Below the pieces are notes generated by a model, which saw only the letters and a list, made by a program, of their open reading frames with translations, was not told the DNA's origin and made no database searches. Below are positions 17,012 through 24,771 of a stretch of 64,000 nucleotides of DNA, in pieces (within the stretch, counting starts at the first letter, position 1; each line of letters opens with the position of its first letter). Source of the stretch: UBA5859 sp041940025. GTDB lineage: Bacteria > Pseudomonadota > Gammaproteobacteria > UBA5859. Location of the stretch: positions 319,824 to 383,823 of the forward strand of contig JBGTSY010000002.1 in assembly GCA_041940025.1 (NCBI GenBank), given 5' to 3'. The position numbers and the translations under genes are program-made.

Positions 17012-18199
17012 TTATGTTTTAAATATAGTGGTCAATCTTGCTATCGCTTCTTGTAACAGTTCAAGACTGGTGGCGAAGGAGACACGCATATGGTTGTCAG
17101 TGCCAAATGCAGAACCTGGCACCAAAGCGACTTGGCATTTATCCAAAAGGTAATCGGCAAGCGCCAGATCATCGTTTACCCCGGGCAAGGAGGCGATGGC
17201 CGCTGAAAAATCAGGAAATAGATAAAAGGCGCCGGATCCAGGATAGCAGTGTACGCCCGGCAAAGCGTTGAGGGCCTCTACTAAATAATCGTGACGCTGC
17301 TTGAACGCGGCGCACCATTCAGTGAGAAAACTTTGATCACCACTTAGCGCGGCCATTGCCGCCATTTGGGAAACTGCAGCAGGGTTAGAGGTGCATTGGG
17401 ATTGCACCTTCTTCATTGCCTTGATTAGGGGGGCAGGCGCGGCAGCATATCCGATACGCCATCCTGTCATGGCATAGGATTTACTGACGCCATTGAGTAC
17501 GATGATCCTGTCTATCAGGTGAGGGCAAGCATTGGCTATATTCTTAAAGGGTGCCTCACTCCAGATGATCTTCTCGTAAATATCATCTGTGGCAATGAGT
17601 ACCTGAGGATGTTTGGCCAGCACCTCTCCCAAATCTTTAAGATCTGATTCTGAGTAAACCACGCCAGTAGGATTGCTAGGGCTATTGAGCACCAGCAGCT
17701 TGGTTTTTGCTGTAATTGCGGCCTCTAGCTGTTCTGGTGTGATTTTGAAGCCGTTGGAGATGCCGGTATTTAATATCACCGGGTTCGCATCTGCCAGTAA
17801 GCAAATATCTGGGTAGGAAACCCAGTAGGGAGAAGCAATAATGACCTCATCTCCCTTATCGAGCAATGCTTGGGCGAGATTGTAAAATGAATGTTTGCCG
17901 CCGCAAGAGACTAGAATGTTTTCGTGGGAATAGGTTAAATTATTTTCTCTTTGCAATTTATCACAAATGGTTTCGCGCAACTGGGGCAAACCCGCTACAT
18001 CTGTGTAGCGTGTATATCCGTCTTGCAGCGCTTTAATTCCAGCGTCTTTAATAAATTGTGGTGTGTCGAAGTCTGGTTCACCTGCGGCGAGGCTGACAAT
18101 GTCCACGCCCTGAGCTTTTAATTGAGCGGACTTGGCGCTCATGGCCAGAGTTGGGGAAGGCTTGATTTTTTCAACGCGCTGGGAAATTTTGATGCTCAA
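17012..18199 (-). CDS. Aspartate aminotransferase, class I (AatA-type)
   Basis: A PLP-dependent fold-type I aminotransferase of about 395 residues. It has the N-terminal AGEPDFDTP loop, the SPSNPTGVVYS substrate-binding motif, the Lys region NGVSKSYAMTGWRIGY (PLP-bound lysine in SKS) and a C-terminal Arg region (MRVSFATS). This pattern is the Igamma/Ib aspartate aminotransferase group (AatA), which converts aspartate plus 2-oxoglutarate to oxaloacetate plus glutamate. The TTG at 18199 is chosen because AAGGTGAG precedes it and the resulting MSIKISQRVEKIKPSPTLA start is the family norm. A GTG at 18208 would add three residues. It is divergent from uvrB with about 60 bases between. Confidence 0.9.
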   Translation of the reverse strand: MSIKISQRVEKIKPSPTLAMSAKSAQLKAQGVDIVSLAAGEPDFDTPQFIKDAGIKALQDGYTRYTDVAGLPQLRETICDKLQRENNLTYSHENILVSCGGKHSFYNLAQALLDKGDEVIIASPYWVSYPDICLLADANPVILNTGISNGFKITPEQLEAAITAKTKLLVLNSPSNPTGVVYSESDLKDLGEVLAKHPQVLIATDDIYEKIIWSEAPFKNIANACPHLIDRIIVLNGVSKSYAMTGWRIGYAAAPAPLIKAMKKVQSQCTSNPAAVSQMAAMAALSGDQSFLTEWCAAFKQRHDYLVEALNALPGVHCYPGSGAFYLFPDFSAAIASLPGVNDDLALADYLLDKCQVALVPGSAFGTDNHMRVSFATSLELLQEAIARLTTIFKT

Positions 18200-18264
18200 T
18201 GTGCTCACCTTGGATAGAGTGTCCGTTACTATTTATGCCATAATGGCAACAGAATTAAATTACT

Positions 18265-20271
18265 ATGACTAAACCATTTCAGCTCGTCACGACCTTTCAG
18301 CCCTCCGGCGATCAGCCAGAGGCGATAAAATCTTTGGTTGCCGGCCTTGAGAGCGGCGAAGCCTATCAAATTTTACTCGGTGTCACCGGCTCAGGTAAAA
18401 CATTTACTATCGCCAATGTCATCCAACAGACGCAACGCCCCACCTTGGTGTTGGCACCCAATAAAACGTTAGCTGCACAGCTCTACTCGGAGATGCGAGA
18501 ATTTTTCCCCCACAATGCGGTGGAATATTTCGTCTCCTACTATGATTACTACCAGCCTGAAGCTTATGTGCCCTCAACGGATACCTATATCGAAAAAGAC
18601 GCCTCTATCAATGAATACATCGAACAGATGCGGTTATCGGCAACCAAAGCCATGTTGGAACGCAGGGATACCATCATTGTTGCCAGCGTCTCATCCATCT
18701 ATGGTCTAGGGGATCCCAAGTCCTATTTGAAAATGGTGGTTCATTTGACCCGGGGCCATACATTAAATCAGCGCGATCTATTGCGCCGATTGGCAGAGCT
18801 ACAATATACCAGAAACGAATTAGAGCTTCGTCGAGGCAGTTACCGCGTTCGCGGCGAGATTATAGATGTTTTTCCTGCGGAAGCCGAGCGCGATGCAGTG
18901 AGAATCGAGCTGTTTGACAATGAAATTGAATCCATCAAGATATTTGATCCCTTAACGGGCAAAGTTGCGCGTGAGGTACCGCGTCTCACTATTTTTCCAA
19001 AATCTCACTACGTCACGCCGCGGCAAACTTTGTTGGATGCATTGGATGAGATCCGCGTGGAGTTAAAAGCCCGTCTGCAGCAACTTGAGGAAGAAAACCG
19101 TCTCGTTGAGCATCAGCGCTTAGCGCAAAGAACTCAGTACGATTTGGAGATGATACAGGAGCTCGGTTATTGCACCGGTATCGAAAACTATTCTCGTTAT
19201 CTATCCGGTCGGGCGCCGGGACAGCCCCCCCCCACGCTGTTTGATTATTTGCCCGATGATGCCTTGTTGGTTATTGACGAATCTCATGTCACCGTGCCGC
19301 AACTTGGCGCTATGTATAAAGGGGACAGGGCGCGCAAAGAGAATTTGGTGCAGTTCGGTTTTCGATTGCCTTCTGCTTTGGATAATCGGCCACTCAAATT
19401 TGAAGAGTTAGAGCAGATCGCACCGCAATCCATTTTTGTCTCTGCGACGCCAGGTCCCTATGAACGGGAGCAGGGTAGTTCGGTCGTGGAGCAGGTTGTA
19501 CGACCAACGGGATTACTGGATCCCATGGTAGAGGTACGACCAGCAATCACTCAGGTGGACGATCTGTTCGAACAGGCTCAATCGTGCATTGCCCGTGGAG
19601 AGAGAGTGTTGGTGACCACATTGACCAAACGCATGGCTGAAGACTTGACCGACTATCTGGCGGAACATGGTCTGGCTGTGCGCTACCTGCATTCTGATAT
19701 CGACACCGTAGAGCGGGTGGAAATCATTCGGGATTTGCGTCTAGGTGAATTTGACGTGTTGGTTGGAATCAATTTGTTACGGGAAGGTCTGGATATGCCA
19801 GAGGTCTCCTTAGTTGCTATCCTGGACGCGGATAAGGAAGGGTTCCTGCGATCTGAGCGATCTTTGATTCAAACCATCGGTCGGGCGGCGAGGAATTTAC
19901 ATGGTAAGGCGATACTGTATGCTGACAAAATAACCGATTCAATGCAGCGCGCGATAGACGAAACCGATCGTCGGCGGGACAAACAACAGGCGCATAATCT
20001 CAAAAACAACATTACGCCCATAGGTGTCAAGAAAGCGGTACAACAGATTATCGATACCGGGCAAAGAGTCACCGCTTGGGACACGGCGAAGAATCGGGTT
20101 GCTGAAGATAAGGCTTCCTATCAGTTGATGACATCCGAGGCGCTGCTGAAAGACATTCAACAGAAAGAGCAGAGAATGTTGAAACATGCCCAAGATTTGG
20201 AATTTGAACAAGCGGCGAAGCTCCGGGATGAGATCCAAAACCTGCGGGAAAGGTTGATGACTACCGCATAA
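18265..20271 (+). CDS. uvrB: UvrB, excinuclease subunit B
   Basis: A 668-residue nucleotide-excision-repair helicase-like subunit that takes damaged DNA from UvrA and presents it to UvrC. Walker A GVTGSGKT is at residues 39-46. The damage-sensing beta-hairpin shows as YYDYYQPEAYVP, and helicase motifs as DESH, SATPGPYE and QTIGRAARN. The UVR domain at the C-terminus binds UvrC. Length equals the usual 665-680. It is divergent from the aminotransferase gene. Confidence 0.98.
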   Translation: MTKPFQLVTTFQPSGDQPEAIKSLVAGLESGEAYQILLGVTGSGKTFTIANVIQQTQRPTLVLAPNKTLAAQLYSEMREFFPHNAVEYFVSYYDYYQPEAYVPSTDTYIEKDASINEYIEQMRLSATKAMLERRDTIIVASVSSIYGLGDPKSYLKMVVHLTRGHTLNQRDLLRRLAELQYTRNELELRRGSYRVRGEIIDVFPAEAERDAVRIELFDNEIESIKIFDPLTGKVAREVPRLTIFPKSHYVTPRQTLLDALDEIRVELKARLQQLEEENRLVEHQRLAQRTQYDLEMIQELGYCTGIENYSRYLSGRAPGQPPPTLFDYLPDDALLVIDESHVTVPQLGAMYKGDRARKENLVQFGFRLPSALDNRPLKFEELEQIAPQSIFVSATPGPYEREQGSSVVEQVVRPTGLLDPMVEVRPAITQVDDLFEQAQSCIARGERVLVTTLTKRMAEDLTDYLAEHGLAVRYLHSDIDTVERVEIIRDLRLGEFDVLVGINLLREGLDMPEVSLVAILDADKEGFLRSERSLIQTIGRAARNLHGKAILYADKITDSMQRAIDETDRRRDKQQAHNLKNNITPIGVKKAVQQIIDTGQRVTAWDTAKNRVAEDKASYQLMTSEALLKDIQQKEQRMLKHAQDLEFEQAAKLRDEIQNLRERLMTTA

Positions 20272-20340
20272 TTAAGGGCGACAAGTCATTGTTTTATTGC
20301 GGTGCTTTTGTACAGTATGCTATCTTGTGCAGGCATCTAT

Positions 20341-20415
20341 AGGCGCGTAGCTCAGTGGTAGAGCACTACCTTGACATGGTAGTGGTCGGTGGTTCGATCC
20401 CACTCGCGCCTACCA
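20341..20415 (+). tRNA. tRNA-Val (GAC)
   Basis: A 75-base cloverleaf. The acceptor AGGCGCG pairs with CGCGCCT, then A and encoded CCA. The anticodon arm ACTACC-TTGACAT-GGTAGT gives GAC. It stands between uvrB and thrS. Confidence 0.97.
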
Positions 20416-20471
20416 TTTAGTGCTGCGCCCCAAGCCATTGGTATCATCTCATGCGAGTGATTGTGCGCAGA

Positions 20472-20588
20472 TTAGAGGATCCCAGTTGGGATAGCTAATT
20501 AAAGGAATGAAGCTTGCTTGAGCAGGCCAGGCGTTTCAAGATTTCAACGGATACTATTTCCAGATCCAACCCGCGTTAGAGGATCCCA
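20472..20588 (+). promoter_or_regulatory. thrS leader with duplicated ribosome-site sequence
   Basis: The 13-mer TTAGAGGATCCCA occurs at 20472-20484 and again at 20576-20588, the second copy being the ribosome site running into the thrS ATG. Between them TGGGATAGCTAA (20487-20498) can pair with either copy (TGGGAT with ATCCCA, CTAA with TTAG). In E. coli, thrS is translationally autoregulated through leader structures that resemble tRNA-Thr. This leader looks like a different solution to the same task, which is inference. Confidence 0.4.
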
Positions 20589-22501
20589 TGCTCACAATTC
20601 GATTGCCAGATGGCAGCGAAAAACAATTCGATCATCCCGTGACTGTGCTGCAAGTGGCTGAAGCCATTGGCCCTGGATTAGCGCAGGCTGCTCTGGCTGG
20701 AGTTTTGAATGGTCAAAGTGTGGATCTCTCGCATGTCATCGATAGGGATGCTTCTCTCTCGCTCCTCACCGGTCGTGATGCGGCGGGACTAGAAATTATC
20801 CGTCATTCCACCGCGCATCTTTTAGCCCATGCGGTGAAACAGCTTTTTCCTACTGCACAAGTGACCATCGGGCCCGTGATTGAAGATGGTTTTTATTACG
20901 ATTTTGCTTTTGAACGCAGTTTCACGCCTGACGATCTCAAGGCCATTGAAAAACGCATGCAAGAGTTAGCCAAAGCCAAAATCCCGGTGGTGCGACAAAC
21001 CATGGCGCGCGACGAGGCAGTGAATTTTTTTCGACAGCAGGGTGAGGAGTACAAGGCAGAGATCATTGCCGCTATCCCTCCAGGGGAGGAGATAGGTCTT
21101 TATCAACAGGAGGACTTCATCGATCTTTGTCGTGGACCTCATGTTCCCCATACTGGCCATTTAAAGGCGTTTAAACTAACTAAATTGGCGGGTGCCTATT
21201 GGCGCGGGGACAGTAGCAATGAAATGCTGCAACGAGTGTATGGTACTGCCTGGGCGGATAAAAAAGCGCTCAAGCAGTATTTGGCGCGCATTGAAGAGGC
21301 GGAAAAACGAGATCACCGTAAGTTAGCCAAGGCGATGGATTTGTTCCATACGCAAGAAGAGGCACCAGGCATGGTGTTCTGGCATGACCGAGGTTGGCGG
21401 CTCTACACCACGGTGGAGCACTATATTCGCGATAAATTGCGCCAACATGGCTACCAGGAGGTAAAAACGCCGCAAATAGTGGATCGCAGTTTGTGGGAAA
21501 AGTCCGGTCATTGGGACAAATTCGGTGATGCGATGTTTACGACGCACTCAGAAAATCGGGATTATGCGGTGAAGCCGATGAATTGTCCCTGCCATGTGCA
21601 GATTTTCAATCAGGGGTTAAAAAGCCACCGGGACTTGCCGCTCAGAATGGCGGAGTTCGGCTCCTGTCATCGCAATGAACCTTCCGGCACTCTGCACGGA
21701 TTGATGCGTGTACGCCATTTTGTGCAGGATGACGCCCACATATTCTGTACTGAAGCACAGATCCAGTCTGAGGTCATTGCCTTTATCGATCTGCTCTATG
21801 AGGTATACGAAGATTTCGGTTTTACTGACATTTTGGTCAAACTCTCCACCCGTCCTGAGCTTAGGGTCGGTTCCGACGAAAGTTGGGATCGTGCAGAGTC
21901 TGCTCTAGAAGAAGCCTTAAATACCAAAGGCTTAGAGTGGGAATTGCAACCTGGAGAAGGGGCGTTTTACGGGCCAAAAATTGAATTTTCCCTTAGAGAT
22001 TGTCTCGACAGAGTCTGGCAATGTGGCACCATCCAGGTGGATTTTTCCATGCCAGGCAGATTGGGTGCCCACTATGTGGCGGAGGACAGTTCCCGCCAAG
22101 TGCCGGTGATGTTGCATCGGGCAATTTTAGGTTCATTAGAAAGATTCATCGGCGTATTAATTGAACACTATGCCGGAGAATTGCCGATATGGTTGGCACC
22201 CACACAGTTTGCGCTCTTGACTATTACCGATCGACAGAATTCTTTCGCCACAGAGGTCGACGCGCGCTTGAGAAATCAGGGGCTTCGAGGTGTTTTGGAC
22301 TTGAGAAACGAGAAGATCGGCTTTAAGATCCGCGAGCACACCTTAGCAAAGGTTCCATATCTATTGGTCATTGGGGATCGAGAGATGGCAAATCAGTCGG
22401 TTGCGGTGAGAAAACGCGACGGCAAAGATTTGGGCACGCTCTCCGTTGATGATGTTATCGAGCAGTTAGTTCATTTGGTACATACCAAGACCATAGAGTA
22501 A
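20588..22501 (+). CDS. thrS: Threonyl-tRNA synthetase
   Basis: A 637-residue class II synthetase charging tRNA-Thr. Domains in order are the TGS domain (about 1-60), the editing domain with HSTAHLLAHAVKQLFP, the catalytic core with the zinc region PMNCPCHVQIF and motif 2/3 segments (FGSCHRNEPSGTLHGLMRVR, HRAILGSLERFIGVLIEH), and the anticodon-binding domain from about 535. Length matches E. coli (642). It heads the translation operon thrS-infC-rpmI-rplT. The start sits on GAGGATCCCATG, a sequence duplicated upstream. Confidence 0.98.
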   Translation: MLTIRLPDGSEKQFDHPVTVLQVAEAIGPGLAQAALAGVLNGQSVDLSHVIDRDASLSLLTGRDAAGLEIIRHSTAHLLAHAVKQLFPTAQVTIGPVIEDGFYYDFAFERSFTPDDLKAIEKRMQELAKAKIPVVRQTMARDEAVNFFRQQGEEYKAEIIAAIPPGEEIGLYQQEDFIDLCRGPHVPHTGHLKAFKLTKLAGAYWRGDSSNEMLQRVYGTAWADKKALKQYLARIEEAEKRDHRKLAKAMDLFHTQEEAPGMVFWHDRGWRLYTTVEHYIRDKLRQHGYQEVKTPQIVDRSLWEKSGHWDKFGDAMFTTHSENRDYAVKPMNCPCHVQIFNQGLKSHRDLPLRMAEFGSCHRNEPSGTLHGLMRVRHFVQDDAHIFCTEAQIQSEVIAFIDLLYEVYEDFGFTDILVKLSTRPELRVGSDESWDRAESALEEALNTKGLEWELQPGEGAFYGPKIEFSLRDCLDRVWQCGTIQVDFSMPGRLGAHYVAEDSSRQVPVMLHRAILGSLERFIGVLIEHYAGELPIWLAPTQFALLTITDRQNSFATEVDARLRNQGLRGVLDLRNEKIGFKIREHTLAKVPYLLVIGDREMANQSVAVRKRDGKDLGTLSVDDVIEQLVHLVHTKTIE

Positions 22502-22517
22502 TTAGGAGGAAGAACGT

Positions 22518-23033
22518 ATTAATTCGAAAAATCGCGCGCTTATTAATGAAGAGATAACCAGCCCTCAGATAAGGCTCATTGATCATGAGGGTGAACAGGT
22601 AGGTGTAGTGAGTACCAGCAAAGGTTTAGAGTTAGCCAAGTCTGTCAGTATGGATTTAGTGGAAATTGCACCCAACTCTGAGCCCCCGGTCTGTAAAATC
22701 ATGGACCACGGGAAATACCTGTTTGAAAAAAGTAAGAAGCGCCAACAGTCGCGAAAGAAACAGAAGCAAGTTCAAGTTAAAGAGATGAAGTTTCGTCCTG
22801 CTACCGAGGAAGGCGATTACCAGGTAAAATTAAGAAACTTGAAACGATTCTTAAATGATGGTGACCGAGCTAAAGTGACCATGCGATTTCGTGGTAGAGA
22901 GATTGCTCATCAGGATTTGGGTATCAAAGTGCTGGAGCGAATCGAAGAGGATTTGGCTGAAATCAGTGTGGTCGAACAGCAGCCAAAGAAAGAGGGACGT
23001 CAACTAGTGATGGTGTTGGCACCGAAGAAGTAA
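22518..23033 (+). CDS. infC: Translation initiation factor IF-3, AUU start
   Basis: A 171-residue IF-3 that binds the 30S subunit and discriminates against non-canonical start codons. The N-domain contains LINEEITSPQIRLID and the linker-to-C-domain KQVQVKEMKFRPATEEGDYQVK. No ATG, GTG or TTG precedes the conserved N-domain. The first usual start, GTG at 22608, would delete about 30 conserved residues. ATT at 22518, 8 bases after a perfect AGGAGG, restores the family N-terminus (NSKNRALINEE). IF-3 from an AUU codon is the classic E. coli autoregulation device. The gene starts 17 bases after thrS. Confidence 0.95.
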   Translation: MNSKNRALINEEITSPQIRLIDHEGEQVGVVSTSKGLELAKSVSMDLVEIAPNSEPPVCKIMDHGKYLFEKSKKRQQSRKKQKQVQVKEMKFRPATEEGDYQVKLRNLKRFLNDGDRAKVTMRFRGREIAHQDLGIKVLERIEEDLAEISVVEQQPKKEGRQLVMVLAPKK

Positions 23034-23081
23034 CGACAGATTGATAGATTAAATAATTGTAAGTAACAGAGGTAAGTATCA

Positions 23082-23276
23082 GTGCCGAAATTAAAAAGTA
23101 ATCGTGGTGCAGCGAAGAGATTTAAAAAATCTGCTTCTGGTGGATTTAAAAGAAGTCGGGCGTATGTCAATCACATTCTCACTAAAAAATCCACGAAACG
23201 TAAAAGACAATTGCGGCATGGAACCATGGTAGCGGATGCAGATGCACCTGCTATTAGAAAAATGATCCAACTTTAG
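23082..23276 (+). CDS. rpmI: 50S ribosomal protein L35
   Basis: A 64-residue, highly basic protein matching L35 (MPKLKSNRGAAKRFKKS start, typical HILTKKSTKRKRQLR middle, DAPAIRKMI end). Start codon GTG at 23082. In E. coli the rpmI-rplT unit is repressed by L20 binding to the mRNA. The spacing infC-rpmI-rplT is retained here. Confidence 0.97.
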   Translation: MPKLKSNRGAAKRFKKSASGGFKRSRAYVNHILTKKSTKRKRQLRHGTMVADADAPAIRKMIQL

Positions 23277-23286
23277 GAAATCGACA

Positions 23287-23646
23287 ATGGCACGAGTAAA
23301 AAGGGGTGTGGTCGCCCGACGCAGACACAAAAATGTGTTGAAACAGGCCAAAGGATATCAAGGTGCTCGAAGTCGAGTCTATCGAGTGGCCAACCAAGCG
23401 GTCATCAAAGCGGGACAGTACGCCTACCGCGATAGACGTCAACGAAAAAGACAATTTCGTCGTCTTTGGATCACCAGAATTAACGCGGCGGCTCGGCAAT
23501 GCGGACTCTCCTATAGCCGATTTATGCACGGGCTAAAGTTGGATTCGATTGAATTAGATCGCAAGGTGTTAGCAGACTTAGCGGTTTATGATAAAACAAC
23601 GTTCTCTGCGTTAGCAGAAAAAGCTAAAGCACGATTGAACGCTTAA
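23287..23646 (+). CDS. rplT: 50S ribosomal protein L20
   Basis: A 119-residue basic protein, the normal length of L20, with the family start MARVKRGVVARRRHKNVLKQAKGY and C-domain FNRLHG-like KLDSIELDRKVLADLA region. It assembles on 23S rRNA early and also acts as autogenous repressor in E. coli. It begins 10 bases after rpmI. Confidence 0.97.
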   Translation: MARVKRGVVARRRHKNVLKQAKGYQGARSRVYRVANQAVIKAGQYAYRDRRQRKRQFRRLWITRINAAARQCGLSYSRFMHGLKLDSIELDRKVLADLAVYDKTTFSALAEKAKARLNA

Positions 23647-23696
23647 TATTTTTCCTGCTGTGATAGGCGGGAAATCAATTCGTTTCTAACTGAAGA

Positions 23697-23725
23697 GGGG
23701 AAGGCGGCTAGCCTTTCCCTTTTTT
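23697..23725 (+). terminator. Terminator/attenuator before pheS
   Basis: GGGGAAGGC, loop GGCTA, GCCTTTCCC, then six T: an intrinsic terminator between rplT and pheS. In E. coli this position holds the pheM leader attenuator. Here I find no Phe-rich leader peptide in the 90 bases between, so control by attenuation on phenylalanine is not shown. Confidence 0.8.
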
Positions 23726-23737
23726 GTTGAGGGATCC

Positions 23738-24760
23738 ATGATGCAACAGACTGAGCAGATTGAATCTGACGCTGTCACAGCAGTCAATAACAGTACTAGC
23801 CTAGATGAGTTGGAAGCCATACGGGTTCAGTATCTGGGTAAAAAAGGGGTGCTGACACAACTGTTAAAACAGTTAGGACAATTGGACGTCGGCATTCGCC
23901 GTAGCGCCGGCCAGCAAATCAATCTAGCTAAAAAGAAAGTACAAACTTCAATTGAGCAACGACGTGAAGAGTTGCAAGCCGCCCAATTGTTAGAAAAGCT
24001 GCAACAGGAGAAAATTGATGTCACCCTTCCAGGGCGGCGCCAGTCTAGCGGTAATCTACACCCGATCACGCAAACCATGACGGCCATTTTAGATCTGTTT
24101 TCTGCCATGGGATTTGACGTGGCCGCCGGCCCAGAGGTGGAAGACGACTACCATAATTTTGAAGCGCTGAATATTCCCAAACATCATCCCGCACGAGCGA
24201 TGCAGGACACATTTTACATCGCCGATGGGCATGTATTGCGGACCCATACTTCGCCAGTACAAATTCGTACCATGGAGCAGCAAGCGCCGCCCATTAAAGT
24301 GTTGGCGCCTGGAAGAGTCTATCGATGCGATTCCGATCTCACTCACACACCTATGTTTCATCAGGTGGAAGGATTGCTGGTGGATGAGTCCGTGACCTTT
24401 GCGGATTTAAAAGGAGTGATAATCGAATTTTTATCACAATTTTTCGGGCAACACTTAGCAGTTCGTTTTCGACCGTCTTATTTTCCGTTCACAGAGCCTT
24501 CTGCAGAGGTGGATATTGCCTGCGTGAAATGTCAGGGAAAAGGCTGCCGTATCTGTAGTCATACAGGATGGTTAGAGGTGCTCGGTTGTGGCATGGTGCA
24601 TCCGAATGTGTTTCGACATGTGAATATCGATTCTGAGAAGTACACGGGGTTTGCCTTCGGATTAGGCGTAGAAAGGCTCGCCATGTTGCGATATGAGGTG
24701 CCCGATTTACGCATGTTTTTTGAAAACGATATTCGATTTTTATCACAATTTAAACAATAA
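23738..24760 (+). CDS. pheS: Phenylalanyl-tRNA synthetase alpha subunit
   Basis: A 340-residue class II synthetase subunit with an N-terminal coiled coil, then catalytic motifs: motif 2 around CDSDLTHTPMFHQVEGL and motif 3 GFAFGLGVERLAML. An inserted Cys cluster (CVKCQGKGCRICSHTGWLE) before the conserved LGCGMVHPNV is known from many proteobacterial PheS. A second Met follows directly at 23741. Ribosome site GAGGG overlaps GGATCC just before the start. Partner pheT follows after 11 bases. Confidence 0.97.
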   Translation: MMQQTEQIESDAVTAVNNSTSLDELEAIRVQYLGKKGVLTQLLKQLGQLDVGIRRSAGQQINLAKKKVQTSIEQRREELQAAQLLEKLQQEKIDVTLPGRRQSSGNLHPITQTMTAILDLFSAMGFDVAAGPEVEDDYHNFEALNIPKHHPARAMQDTFYIADGHVLRTHTSPVQIRTMEQQAPPIKVLAPGRVYRCDSDLTHTPMFHQVEGLLVDESVTFADLKGVIIEFLSQFFGQHLAVRFRPSYFPFTEPSAEVDIACVKCQGKGCRICSHTGWLEVLGCGMVHPNVFRHVNIDSEKYTGFAFGLGVERLAMLRYEVPDLRMFFENDIRFLSQFKQ

Positions 24761-24771
24761 AGAGTGGATCC

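Noticed and set aside
23647..23737. pheM-like Phe leader peptide before pheS
   Set aside because: A terminator is present, but no Phe-rich short frame could be found in the 90 bases.
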